Shown: positions 1-11,200, counted from the first letter of the stretch. The stretch: DNA of 64,000 nucleotides from Phoenix dactylifera (GCF_009389715.1 NC_052399.1:15751646-15815645); one strand, 5' to 3'. The notes: a model not told the origin generated them from the letters alone. Translations and numbers: made by a program.

Positions 1-550
1 AGCTCGAGGTATCTAATCGAAATATTTTAAAATCAAGGAGGCACTCGCAACCCGGGCAAAGTTACGGGGTGACTGTCATTTTCTATTTTAAATTAAAATG
101 AACGATTTGCCCAGTACACTTGTGAGATGTGTCAGAAATTTTTAATGGAGAGCTTAAATTCGCCATTGCAGGTCAAATTTACTCTTAGCTGGCGAGAAGA
201 TGTTTTGACCAGCCGAAAGCAAGCACATTGCCCAAACAGTAATACTCAATGCACCTTATATAAGATCTGACAACATTGGAACTCACTCGTCACCAACTTT
301 TATGTGGGGTCCACACTGGGTGGGACCTCGGGTTAACAAAAATGAGAAAAATCGTTTTGGAATTTTGCGTGGACTGGGGCCCACTAAATGGATTTCGGTG
401 CCCTGCCAGGATTCGCTAGAAATCTGTCCGCTGCCGAGGGGGCCGACATGTCGCACGGCCTCGTTTCATCTCCAGATGAACGGAAGCGTCGGTGGGGGAG
501 ACCGCGTGGGGATCGAATATTCTTGGTTAATCTGCTGTTCCTAAATCTCT
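1..550. other. Non-coding DNA, nothing recognised
   Basis: No gene-like reading frame or known repeat was recognised. The segment is moderately AT-rich with a slightly GC-richer patch at about 300-530. Short open frames there overlap one another in different frames and show no family similarity. Confidence 0.5.
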
Positions 551-1034
551 TCGGGCTCGTTTGGTTCGTGGAAAAAGAAGAAGGAAAGTGTGGTCAACGG
601 AAAAATAATGAGATGCCTCTTATTTGATTGGAGTTTTCAAAAGAGAGAGAAGAAAAAGTAGTATTCCCATGGAAATGTGATTCCCACATTTCATGGGAAA
701 GTCTTTCCCATGAGAAACATAGGAAAGTTACTTTCCCATGAGGCGGGAATCACTCCATTTTTACTTTTTCCCAAAAAATCCCTTCAGCATTAAAGAAGTA
801 TTAAAGAGGCATTAAAAACTTAATTTTTATTAAGGGCATAATAGGAATTATATATAACTTTCTTAGGAAAGTAGATGGCCAACCAAACATAAGCACCTTG
901 GAAATTTGTCACTTTTCCATGGTCAACCAAACATGCCAAAAGTACTTTTCTAGGCATTCTCTTCCTAGGAATTTGTTTCCCAGGAATCATATTCCTAGGA
1001 AGAAAAATGCTTCCCGTGAACCAAACGAGCCCGA
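551..1034. mobile_element. MITE with about 20 bp terminal inverted repeats
   Basis: The left end reads TCGGGCTCGTTTGGTTCGTG (551-570). The right end (1013-1034) is its near-perfect inverted copy, with two mismatches at the inner edge. The interior is AT-rich, non-coding and full of secondary palindromes, for example a hairpin at 664-700 built on TTCCCATG and CATGGGAA. Size (484 bp), termini and lack of coding capacity fit a non-autonomous TIR transposon of the kind that starts GGGCTYGTTTGG. I see no clear target-site duplication, so the superfamily is left open. A direct repeat of about 30 bp (1033-1062 and 1085-1114) overlaps the right end. Confidence 0.7.
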
Positions 1035-2363
1035 TAAACACCTCCTCAATATCTTTATCTTCAAAAACATGTTAGCCTAGGCCACGATAAACACATCCTC
1101 AATATCTTTATCTTCGCTAAATCACAATATGTTTTATGGTAACTTTTTTGGGGTACATGGCAATATGTTTTATTTTTCTTTTTCTGAGAGAGAATGAGAG
1201 ACATCCATCAGAATTATAATTGTTCAAGTTCAAATATCTGAATTGCACCATCTAAAGTTTGAATTCAGAATCTTATGTTGCTAAGTAGATACGTAATTAT
1301 TAGAAGTTGGGATTGTCCCCCCCCCCCCCCCCCCCCCGGGAAAAAAAAAGGAATAAGCTCCGATTCACAGTATTAATATTTTGATGGTGAAGTAGAAGAA
1401 AGAGGTGAAATAAGAAGTTACCATCCATAATCCATATCAGTCGCATGGAGAAATTTTCTTGTGGCAATAACTTATGGCCTCTATGAATCTACTTAGAAGT
1501 ATGTTCTCTTCGAGTTGGATGCACAGAATATAATCAAATTCATCACTTTCTTTTGTGGGTTTTTAAAACTTTGTGAGAGCTATGTACATTTCTTAAAGGT
1601 ATGCCGAAGTATCAGCTCGTACCAGTATTTTGCCCCTGTTAATGCATAGGTATTAAAAAAAAAGGTGGGAGAGTGAGAGAAAGATGAATTGTCCAGAGAC
1701 TTTTGATGGAAGAAAAGGTATTATATTTAAGAGAGCGCAGGAGAGATATCGTCTAATATTTTTTTTTGAGATCAAAATGAACATATTTTTTAGGATGCAT
1801 GTTTTTTTTCTTAGAGAAAAAATATACTGTATTTATGAGATCATGCATATTTTTTTATTTTTGAGAAAAGTGCCTGCATATTTTTTTATTTTTGAGAAAA
1901 GTGCCTGCATATTTTTCCTTGGGCAGGGAACAATTTTTGTTCATGTGTTATCATTTATCCACCAAAACTTCCATGTCCCGCGGGCAAATGGAGTAATTCA
2001 ACTTGAAGTGCATCTGGCTTCGTGCTTTCTTTATATCCATCAAGCGGCCTCTTGAGCTTGCATGGAAACCATGAGAATTCTTTAACGTCTGCATACGTGG
2101 GCGTTTTTATGTCCACCAGTGTCCCCAAAAAAAAAAAAAGCCAAGCTTTGAATGCCTTTACTAGATTGATACAATGCACGGTTGGATGAAATTTGCAACG
2201 ATTTACTAAGAATCTCGTAGACCGTCTACGAAACCAGCACAGAAAAATTCCTACAAACTGAGCAATTGTGGCTTGTTTAATATATCTGCTCAATTACTGT
2301 TGGATGAAATTTGAAACGATTTACTCGATTCACGTAGGCTGTCTACGAACCGAGCACAGAAAA
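1035..2363. other. Non-coding spacer with small duplications and a poly-C run
   Basis: No gene is visible. The stretch holds a 22-nt C run at 1317-1338 followed by GGG and nine A. It also holds a perfect direct duplication of about 31 bp (1846-1876 and 1878-1908) in T-rich DNA, and an imperfect duplication at 2181-2363 listed separately. Small open frames here are AT-rich and show no recognisable domain. Confidence 0.5.
2181..2363. repeat. Imperfect direct duplication, 118 bp spacing, abutting the retroelement break
   Basis: A segment starting GTTGGATGAAATTTG occurs at 2181 and again at 2299. Both copies run through GTCTACGAA to the shared motif GCACAGAAAA (about 2237-2246 and 2353-2362). 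The copies diverge at the exact point where GC-rich retroelement DNA begins on the right, about 2364. This is probably host DNA duplicated before or during the rearrangement that removed the element's distal end. Confidence 0.6.
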
Positions 2364-3090
2364 GCAACTGTTGGAGGCTCGGGAGCAACTCAAGGTTGCC
2401 TCATGTCTCGAGGGCGAGATCAAGAAGGCGGAGGAGCGGGCCGAGAAGCAGTCCCGGAAGGCTGCCGACTACCGGGAGAGGTGGGAGAAGGCCCAGCGGT
2501 CAGCCGACAACGCCCGCAACCGGACCCGGTCTCTTGAAGCCAAGCTGGGCGAATTGGAGTCGGCTTTGGAGAAGTCCCGCGCGAGCGACCAGGAGCTTCA
2601 TTCGCGCCTGGAGGAGGCTGAGGCTGCTCGCATCGCTGCCGAGGCGAAGCACAAGGAGGCCCAGGCTGATCTGCTGAGGGTCTCCTCCGAGGCGGATGAC
2701 CGGATTGTGGCGAAGGTCTTGGAGGCAAAAGCTTAGATTATGGAGCGAGCAGAGGCGGCGCTGGCCGAGAAGAGTGCGGAGATCGGGCGTCAGGCGGTAC
2801 AGGCTTATCGTCAGTCCGCCGAGTTCACCCGTGACATGTCGGGGGCGGTACAGGCCTATCGTCAGTCTGACGAGTTCGTCCGTGACATGTCGGACGCGGG
2901 GTCCGACTCCTTTGTCTTAGGCTTCGAGGAAGGCCTGGCAAGGGTGTCGGCTAAGTACCCCGAAATTGACCTGAGTGGGATCTCCCTTCTCGACTCCCCT
3001 CCGGCGCCATTGCCTGCTGATTCTCCAACCGTCTCTCTACCCCTTGCAGACGTGCCGGGCGTTCCCGACCCGGGGGTTCCTCCAAGCTGA
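2364..3090 (+). pseudogene. Antisense accessory ORF of the Tat element, 5'-truncated, with one stop
   Basis: The plus-strand frame from the element's break to 3090 encodes a charged coiled coil rich in Glu, Lys, Ala and Arg (about 2371-2733). After one in-frame TAG (2734-2736) it continues with two repeats of a VQAYRQS..EF.RDMS motif, then a FEEGLARVSAKYPEIDLS-like segment and a Pro/Ser-rich tail. This layout resembles the C-terminal half of the 'putative gypsy-type transposon' proteins encoded antisense between pol and the 3' LTR in Tat elements. The N-terminal globular domain is missing because the element ends at about 2364. Its role in the retroelement life cycle is not known. GC content and codon use match the rest of the element, not the AT-rich host DNA to the left. 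Confidence 0.72.
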
Positions 3091-3244
3091 CCCTCTGTAC
3101 TTTTCTTTGTGTGTTGGCGTTTTGCCAAGTTGTATGAGTCTCGGCCCTGAAACAATGAAAGTTAATGCAAATAGAGTTTCTTCATTTCACTTTCGTCCTT
3201 CTTTTTAACTCTTGGTAGCGTCTCGCTGACTCCCGACCCTTGAA

Positions 3245-3796
3245 ATTTTTCTGGCGCTAGGCCGGGTATCTGAGGGTTAGGCCTCAGGAAATTCTTCCGG
3301 CGCTAAGCCAGGCATCCGAGGGTTAGGCCTCAGGAAATTCTTCCGGCACTAAGCCAGGCATCCGAGAGTTAGGCCTCAGGAAATTCTTCCGGCACTAAGC
3401 CAGGCATCCGAGGGTTAGGCCTCAGGAAATTCTTCCGGCACTAAGCCAGGCATCCGAGGGTTAGGCCTCAGGAAATCCTTCCGGCGCTAAGCCAGGCATC
3501 CGAGGGTTAGGCCTCAGGAAATTCTTCCGGCGCTAAGCCAGGCATCCGAGGGTTAGGCCTCAGGAAATTCTTCCGGCGCTAAGCCAGGCATCCGAGGGTT
3601 AGGCCTCAGGAAATTCTTCCGGCGCTAAGCCAGGCATCCGAGGGTTAGGCCTCAGGAAATTCTTCCGGCGCTAAGCCAGGCATCCGAGGGTTAGGCCTCA
3701 GGAAATCCTTCCGGCGCTAAGCCAGGCATCCGAGGGTTAGGCCTCAGGAAATCCTTCCGGCGCTAAGCCAGGCATCCGAGGGTTAGGCCTCAGAAA
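3245..3796. repeat. Tandem array, 46 bp unit, 12 copies
   Basis: The core AAGCCAGGCATCC recurs every 46 bp (starts at 3305, 3351, 3397 and so on to 3765), with a diverged first unit near 3259. The units are nearly identical and include GGGTTAGGCCTCAGGAAA. The array lies in the 3' untranslated region of the Tat element, a region known in this lineage to generate satellite-like repeats. It continues directly into the 121 bp array. Confidence 0.95.
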
Positions 3797-4539
3797 ATTC
3801 CGCTCGTTGGTCGGCCAAGGCTGGCGCAAGCCGAGGCGACCGGTCGGGGCTTCAGGCTAGTCTGCTCCCGGGATGATCATCGGGTTAGCCTGGCATCCGA
3901 GGGCCGAGCCTCGGAAGATTCCGCTCGTTGGTCGGCCAAGGCAGGCGCAAGCCGAGGCGACCGGTCGGGGCTTCAGGCTAGTCTGCTCCCGGGATGATCA
4001 TCGGGTTAGCCTGGCATCCGAGGGCCGAGCCTCGGGAGATTCCGCTCGTTGGTCGGCCAAGGCTGGCGCAAGCCGAGGCGACCGGTCGGGGCTTCAGGCT
4101 AGTCTGCTCCCGGGATGATCATCGGGTTAGCCTGGCATCCGAGGGCCGAGCCTCGGGAGATTCCGCTCGTTGGTCGGCCAAGGCTGGCGCAAGCCGAGGC
4201 GACCGGTCGGGGCTTCAGGCTAGTCTGCTCCCGGGATGATCATCGGGTTAGCCTGGCATCCGAGGGCCGAGCCTCGGGAGATTCCGCTCGTTGGTCGGCC
4301 AAGGCTGGCGCAAGCCGAGGCGACCGGTCGGGGCTTAAGGCTAGTCTGCTCCCGGGATGATCATCGGGTTAGCCTGGCATCCGAGGGCCGAGCCTCGGGA
4401 GATTCCGCTCGCTGGTCGGCCAAGGCTGGCGCAAGCCGAGGCGACCGGTCGGGGCTTCAGGCTAGTCTGCTCCCGGGATGATCATCGGGTTAGCCTGGCA
4501 TCCGAGGGCCGAGCCTCGGGAAATTCCGCTCGCTGGTCG
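3797..4539. repeat. Tandem array, 121 bp unit, six full copies plus a partial
   Basis: ATTCCGCTCG recurs at 3797, 3918, 4039, 4160, 4281, 4402 and 4523, exactly 121 bp apart, with almost no divergence. Each unit holds GGGATGATCATCGGG, a short palindromic core (GATGATCATC). Each also holds a block (CCTGGCATCCGAGGGCCGAG..) clearly related to the 46 bp unit. Because 121 is not a multiple of 3, each unit restarts the same frame and creates spurious overlapping 81-codon open frames; I do not treat these as genes. Confidence 0.95.
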
Positions 4540-5693
4540 TGCGCCTGTCGCTTGCCGCCCGACGGGATCTCTCCGTGGCCAGCTGCGACCGTGTTTCTCC
4601 TCCTCTTCAAGCGTCGCCTGGGGAACACCTGATGGGCATTAAATGCTAATTAAGGGGTTACTTGGGAAATCGGATCGCCAGTTGCTGCTTGCGAGGAGTG
4701 TCAGTTAAGCGGCCGTGATACGCGCGTTCTTCGAGGCGGACGCGGCCTGGGGCGCGAGCGGAGATACGTGGACCTAAGGGTACAGGCCACCCGGAGTGTC
4801 CTGCACAAAGAATGCGATTAAGGAGAATGACGCTTAGGAAATCGCGGGAGGATATGCCTCGAGAGCCGGATCAGCTCCGGATTCAATGCGCCCACATTTA
4901 TTGGAGCCACCCGCATCGAAACGACCGGGGGGCCGCAGTTTGGCTATAAATATAGGTGCAGGTGCGATGGAGCCTGCCAAGCCGGAGCCGTTCAGGTTGC
5001 CATGGATCGTGGGCCTCCTCTCCGGCGCATGGTTGAGAGACCCCTACCGAAGGAACGGGAGGCGCGCCCTTCGCGACTTCCGCCAACTAGCCGTTTCATC
5101 TGGGATCAACAAGGAGGTTCTCCCCGGCGGAACTCCGCTCTAGGCGTTTCATCCGGGATCACGTCTCCCCTCCTTGAAGTTCGGCCTCCCGATTGAGCTC
5201 CGCACCAGGCGCTTGATCCGGGACCGCGCCTCCATATGCTCTTCTCCCTTGTATTCCTTCTCTCCCCTAGCACTGGGGAGGACCGGAATATCCCTTGGAG
5301 GTGGCGTTTCCCTGGAGGCAGCGGGAGCTTCGTCTGCGGCGGCTCCTCGTCCTTTTCGTGGGGCGTGGATGGCGCCTCCGGTTGGAGGCAGTGTGGACTT
5401 CTCCTTCGTCCACTTCTTCTTCATCCGCGCCGGCTCTTCGTCTCTTTCGTGAGACGCTGATGGCGCCTCCGGTTGGAAGCACCCACTTCCGGCGGGATTG
5501 CAACCGCTTCAGATGGAGGTTTCGGGATCCCAGATCTTCAGCTCCTCGGAGTCTCCACCTCTTCTTTACTTTCTTTACACCCTAATTCCCCTCTGGGAAT
5601 TCCTTGTAATCACACGAGCACGCCGTTGTAACCAGAAATTATTGAAATGAAAAGTGTTATACATTTTTGAACTGTCTTTCTGGCATTGTCGTT
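4540..5693. other. GC-rich spacer between the Tat tandem arrays and the end of pol
   Basis: No long frame shows similarity to a known protein. On the plus strand the segment has a TATA-like box (4945-4954). A degenerate internal repeat built on TTTCATC(T/C)GGGATCA follows (5093-5110 and 5146-5162, with a related TTGATCCGGGACC near 5212). A region at 5605-5660 (TGTAAT, then ATTGAAATGAAAAG) looks like a plant polyadenylation region. Together this resembles a short transcription unit convergent with gag-pol, without an obvious product. Confidence 0.45.
4945..4954 (+). promoter_or_regulatory. TATA-like box inside the Tat element, antisense to pol
   Basis: TATAAATATA sits in GC-rich DNA, a context where a chance TATA box is unlikely. 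It points away from the tandem arrays and towards the end of pol. No CDS with recognisable similarity follows, so its function is unproven. Confidence 0.4.
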
Positions 5694-6797
5694 CTACTGG
5701 TAATACATCCGCAGGTTAGCGGAATTCCAGCTCCTTAGAATTTCTCGACCATCTAGGGCCTCCAACTGGTAGGAGCCAGGTCGGTTTACCCAGCGAACCC
5801 TATACGGGCCTTCCCAATTTGGCGCTAGCTTTCCACCTTCCGCAGGTTGAGATGCTTTAGCTCGCCTTAGCACCAGATCTCCGATTCTGAAAAGCTTCGG
5901 TCGGACCTTGGAGTTGTAATATCGGGCCACCCTCCGCTGATACATCGCCATCCGAACCTGCGCCATTTCCCTCGCTTCTTCCAAGAGATCCAGGTTCCCT
6001 CGGAGTTGTTCCGAATTGGCCTCGGGTCGGTGCGCGGCCACCCGAGGTGAGGGGAGTCCGAGCTCCACGGGGACAACGGCTTCCGTGCCATAGGTTAGGC
6101 TGAAAGGCGTCTCCCCGGTAGGGGTCCGATGCGTGGTCCGATACGCCCAAAGGACATTCTCGAGTTCTTCGACCCAAGCTTGCCCCGTCCGACCGATTCG
6201 CGCTTTGATTCCTTGGAGGATTGTCCGATTTGTGACCTCGGCCTCGCCGTTGGTTTGGAGATGCGACACAGATGTGAACCGATGCTCGATCCCGAACTCC
6301 TCGCAGAAGTCACGGAAATGCTTGTTGTCGAACTATCGGCCATTATCCGAGATGAGGACCCGAGGTACCCCAAATCGGACAATGATGTTCTTCTTCACGA
6401 ACTTCCGGACTTGCGCCTCCGTGATAGTGGCCAGCGGCTCTGCCTCCACCCACTTGGTGAAGTAGTCGATTGCAACAATCAAAAATTTCCGCTGAGCTGA
6501 AGCGACGGGGAATGGTCCGAGGATATCCATTCCCCACTGGGCGAAGGGCCAGGGTGCAGTGATTGGTGCCAAGGGGACAGAAGGGACTCTCTGGACGTTG
6601 GCGTGGCGCTGGCAGGCGTCGCATTTCCGTACATGATCCTTTGAGTCCTCCAACAAGGTAGGCCAATAATAGCCTTGCCTCATGATCTTGTGCGCCAAGG
6701 ACCTAGCCCCCAAGTGTGATCCGCAAACGCCTTCGTGGACTTCGCCGAGGACGTAGGCCGCTTCCGAGGGGCGGAGGCACTTTAAGAGGGGGCGGTG
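5694..6797 (-). pseudogene. Tat integrase part of pol, separated by a frameshift and broken by a nonsense codon
   Basis: This frame holds the HHCC zinc-binding region (H..CDACQRH, about 6690-6610), the DDE core (Asp in GMDILGPF about 6520, Asp in ISDNGR about 6340, Glu in NGEAEV about 6250) and a C-terminal chromodomain-less tail ending in LRMYYQ at 5697. The frame differs by one nucleotide from the upstream gag-RT frame at about 6782-6800, consistent with a single-base loss in the C-rich stretch. An in-frame TAG at 6333-6335 directly follows ISDNGR, where the family has Gln, suggesting a CAG-to-TAG change. Integrase would insert the element's cDNA into the genome; here it cannot be made intact. 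Confidence 0.88.
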
Positions 6798-9700
6798 AAC
6801 GAGGTCCGATACAGCCTCCCTTCATGGAGTACGTAGTGGGCGGACTTCATAACAAGTCGCCGGGCTTGATCTTCGTCTTCAGGGAGGATCCCTTCGGCGA
6901 GGTAGGCGACAAGCGGGTCCATCCAAGACGGCTCCGGATCAATCGCCATCACCGCTCCAGCCTCGCCGATGCTCGGGGCATCCAGGGTCTCCAGGTAGAT
7001 CGCCCTCGACAAGTTGTGCGCGTCTGCGCTCACTAAGCGGGACAACCTGTCGGCCCTGGCATTTTTACTTCTTGGGACCTGCTGGATGTCGACATTGCTG
7101 AGGTCGGGAATGAGTGCTCGCACCTTCCGGACGTAATTCTGCATGGTCGGGTTCCGGGCTTCGAACTCCCCACGGACCTGCCCGACCACCAGCTGAGAGT
7201 CGGTGAAGACCTTCAGGCGCCGGATGCCGAGCTCCTTGGTGAGTTTGAGTCCCGTGACTAGGGCCTCGTACTCCGCCTCGTTGTTGGTCACTGGAAATCC
7301 GAACCTCAAGGCATACTCGGCTATCACTCCATCAGGGCTGGTGAGGACCAGCCCGACCCCTCCACCTTCGGGGTTCGACGACCCATCGATGTGAAGCGTC
7401 CAAATCGGGAGGTCGAGGCTGGGTGTTTCCGGCGACTTAGGTTCCGCCTCCTGCACCGTGCACTCAGCGAGGAAATCCGCGAGCGCCTGGGCCTTGATAG
7501 CGGGTCGGGGCTGGTAGCGGATGTCGAACTCACCAAGTTCTACTGCCCACTTCACCAGCCGTCCTGCATTTTCAGGATTGCTGAGGATCTGCCGCAGCGG
7601 TTGATCGGTCAAGAGGGTGACAGAATGGGCCTGGAAATAGGGGCGAAGCCTCCTGGTCGCAGTCAGCAGCGCGAAGGCGATCTTTTCAGCCTTCGTATAC
7701 CGCGTCTCGGCATCCCGTAAGACCCGGCTGATGTAGTACACAGGCTTCTGGAACTTTGCCTCTTCCCGAACCAGTACCGCACTGACTGCGGTTGGGGAGA
7801 CTGCCAGATAAAGGTAGAGCATCTCTCCTTCTTGCGGCTTGGACAGCAGGGGAGGAGATGCCAAGTATTCCTTGAGCTGGTCGAATGCTGCTTGACATTC
7901 GGCCGTCCAGAGGAAGTCTTTCGGGCGTTTCAACACCTTGAAGAAAGGTTGGCAGCGTTCGGCCGACTTTGCCACAAATCGTCCGAGCGCGGCGACCCTC
8001 CCAGCGAGCTCCTGAACCTCCTTCACTTTGGTCGGAGGGGACATATCTTGGATGGCCTTGATTTTGTCAGGGTTGGCTTCGATCCCCCGCTGGTTGACAA
8101 TGAAACCGAGGAACCTCCCGGCCGAAGCGCCAAAGGCGCACTTCGCTGGGTTCAGCTTCATGCGAAACTTTCGCAGGGTGGCGAAAGTCTCCTCCAGATC
8201 CGCGATGTGCTGGTCTGCATGGCGGCTCTTCACCAGCATATCGTCCACGTACACCTCCATATTCCGGCCGATTTGCTCTTTGAAGATTTTGTTGACGAGG
8301 CGCTGGTAAGTGGCGCCAGCATTCTTCAGACCGAAGGGCATTACCTTGTAACAGTACAGCCCCCGGTCTGTTATAAAGGCAGTTTTCTCCTCGTCCTGTG
8401 GAGCCATCATTATCTGGTTGTAGCCGGAGAAGGCGTCCATGAAAGACAGCAGCTGATATCCGGAAGTCGCGTCGACCAGTTGGTCTATCCGCGGAAGCGG
8501 AAAGCTATCCTTGGGGCATGCCTTGTTCAGGTCGGTGTAGTCGACGCACATCCTCCACTTTCCGCTCGGCTTCCGGACAAGTACGACATTTGCCAGCCAT
8601 TCGGGGTAGCTGACCTCCCTTATGAATCCTGCCTCCAAGAGCTTGTCTACCTCCTGGTCGACCACTCGGATCCGATCCGGGGCATAGTGTCTCTTCTTCT
8701 GCTTTACTGGTCGGTGGATTGGGTCGACGTTGAGAGCGTGAGAAATGACCTCCGGGTCGATCCCAGGTACATCGGCCGCCGACCAGGCAAATACATTGGC
8801 GTTGGCTCGGAGGAATTCCACCAACCGAGCCCGAGCTCCCGGGTCGAGATTGGTGCCGACCCGGACCGTCCGGTCCGGGCGACCTTCCTCGAGGGGAACT
8901 TCGATCACACCTTCGGCCGGCTCCCCGTGCCGCAAGGCCACCTCGTCTCTGGCGTCGAGGGACTCGACGCTTAAGGCTTCTACGGGCTCCTTCCCTTTGA
9001 GAGTTGCTAGGAAACATTGCCTTGCGGTCGGTTGGTCACCTCGGACCTCTCCAATCCCGGCCGCCGTGGGGAACCGCATGAGCAAGTGGTACGTAGAGAC
9101 CACCGCGCGAAGGGCGTTCAGTCCGGGTCGTCCGAGGATAGCGTTGTAGGCCGAGGGAACACGGACGACCAAGAACCCGAGCCGCACCGTGGCTTCTGCG
9201 GGTGCAACGCCCGCAGTCACAGGCAGCTCAACGACACCTTCGGCCGAGATAGCGTCACCAGTAAATCCTATGAGGGGGGTGGATGTTTTGTGCAACAATT
9301 GTCTGGACAAGCTCATCTTTTGGAAGGCCTCGTAAAACAAAATATCAGCTGAGCTTCCACTATCCACAAGAACACGCCTTACATCATAGTTTGCCATAGT
9401 GAGGGAGATCACCATGGCATCATCGTGGGGGGTCTGAACCCCCTTTACATCTTCATCACAAAAAGTGATTACATTACCGACCTTCTGCCTCTTTGCGACG
9501 GCTGCCCCTGATGCTTCAGTCGAGCCCCCCGCGTTCCTCTCGGGCCGGGGGCAGCCCCCAGTGATAGTATGGATCACGCCCGCGACGGGTCGATTCTGCT
9601 CCCGAGGCTCCGGAGGGGCCGGGTCGGCCGGACGCGAGTCTGCGGGGGGACGTCGGTCGTTCACATATCGACCGAGACGCTCTCGGCGGATGAGAGCCTC

Positions 9701-11161
9701 GATCTCGTCCCGAAGCTGGAAGCAGTCTTCGGTGTCGTGGCCGTGGTCCCGGTGGTACTCACAGTACGCCCGAGAGGGCCTCCTCCCAGGGATCTTCTTC
9801 ATCTGTCTCGGGACCGGGAGGTCCTCCCGCCCCTTGATTTCCATGAGGATCTGGGCCCGGGGAGTCAGGAGAGGAGTGTACCGGTTGAAACGTCGGGGCG
9901 GAGAACGAGGGTGTGGGGCGCCGTGGTTCCTCGCCGGCGACAGGCTTCTGCGCCGACGTTGAGGCGTCGGGCTCCTCCCCTGGCGTGCCTCTTTTCGCCT
10001 TTTCTTCCCGAGCTTTGGAGGGATCTCGGCGGCCTCCTTGCTCCGGTGGGCGGCCGCCTCCTCGGCGTCCGCATACTGGTTCGCCCGGGACAACAGCTCC
10101 GGGAAGCTCCGCGGCAGGCGTTTGTCCAGGGAGAAGGTGAGTCTGCCCTTTCGGAAGCCACGCTTCAGGGCTGAAAGAGCCACCTCCTGGCTCAGGTTCC
10201 GGACTTCCAGCGTAGCCTTGTTGAAGCGGGTAAGATAATCCCGCAAGCTTTCTCCCTCGTTTTGCCGGACATCAAAGAGGGAGTCGGAGACCAGTCGCCG
10301 CCGGCTACTGACGGCGAAATGGATGATGAAGAGGCGGGTAAACTGATCGAAGGACTGGATCGAGTTAGCCTCCAAGCCGGCGAACCACGCCCTTGCCGGG
10401 CCACGGAGGGTCGCCGGGAAAGCCTTGCAGAGGAGAGGACCTGATGCTCCGTGGAGGAGCATAAGGGTCCTGAAACTCTCGACGTGATCCCGCGGGTCCG
10501 CCGCCCCGTCATAGGGCTCGATCGCCGGCATTTTAAACCCCGGCGGATTCGGGGTCCGCAGGATCCTCGAGGCAAGCGCCGGTTGGGAGGAGATCTCCAA
10601 GTCGGCGAAGGGATCTTTAGAGTGGCCCTTCAGGACCTGGAGTTGTCGGTGGAGATCGTCCACCCGCCGGTCCAGGGAGCGCGACCGATGGGTGGGAGAC
10701 AAGGAGCACCGAGAGGGGGACCGACTGGAGCGCGGGTTCCTTGAGGACTGGGGGGTCTGGGAACGCGCCCGGGCCCGCCTCTCATACCCCGCGCAGCTCC
10801 GATGGGAAGGTCCCGGCAGAATGGACCATGCTCGAGAATCTTCCTCGCGCCGGCGCTCCTCCCCATGGGAGAGGAAGGAGCGCGGGTTAAGGAGGACAGG
10901 TGAGCGCTCAGGGAGCAGCGGCTCCTGGGCCCGCTGCGGCGCCCGAGACATCACACCCTGCAGGTTCTGCACCGCCTCCGCGAGGGTGCGAACCTGCTGG
11001 GCTAACTGGTCGAACTGAGCGGCTTCGACCATCTGAATGGGGGGTGGAACGGTGGAGTGTTGCTGAGAATGTGTTGGAGACGCAGCGGCCTCCCGGCCGG
11101 AGGCGCGAGAAGCCCCGCGACCGGAGGCATTGGAAGCTCCACGACCACCTCGCCGTGCCAT
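6782..11161 (-). pseudogene. Tat gag-protease-RT-RNase H-aRNH polyprotein (frame open for 1459 codons)
   Basis: The start at 11161 (MARRGG..) is chosen because it is the first Met downstream of the LTR and primer-binding site; an earlier Met at 11362 lies inside the LTR. In order: an Arg/Ser-rich N terminus; a Retrotrans_gag domain around residues 230-330 (ARAWFAGL); a Cys/His cluster (CEYHRDHGHDTEDC) near residues 464-478; an aspartic protease with DSG at 600-602; reverse transcriptase with YVDD at 971-974; a Ty3 RNase H; and a second RNase H (about residues 1250-1380) with HIDGSS, NEAEYEAL, FTDSQL and ARADRLS carrying the acidic residues. Such a second RNase H is typical of the Tat lineage. 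The frame stops at 6782 because of a frameshift just before integrase. All visible catalytic motifs are intact, so inactivation looks recent. Confidence 0.92.
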
Positions 11162-11183
11162 TACAATCGCTCTGAGATTCGGC

Positions 11184-11200
11184 CCTTCCTCTAGCGCCAA
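11184..11200 (-). other. Primer-binding site of the Tat element
   Basis: TTGGCGCTAGAGGAAGG on the minus strand follows the LTR's ...CAACA end after one base. TGGCGCYAGA-type primer sites are common in Tat-like plant elements and pair with the 3' end of a tRNA. I cannot settle which tRNA without a search. Confidence 0.7.

Noticed and set aside
3245..3796. CRISPR-like regular repeat array
   Set aside because: There are no unique spacers between repeats. The units are head to tail, and the context is a plant retroelement.
3873..4632. Series of five overlapping open frames of 81-91 codons on the plus strand
   Set aside because: They are the same frame restarted by each 121-bp tandem unit. The period is not a multiple of three, and the peptides have no family similarity.
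7832..8974. 380-codon plus-strand open frame
   Set aside because: It is the antisense shadow of the GC-rich reverse-transcriptase frame of the Tat element, which has clear domain similarity on the minus strand.
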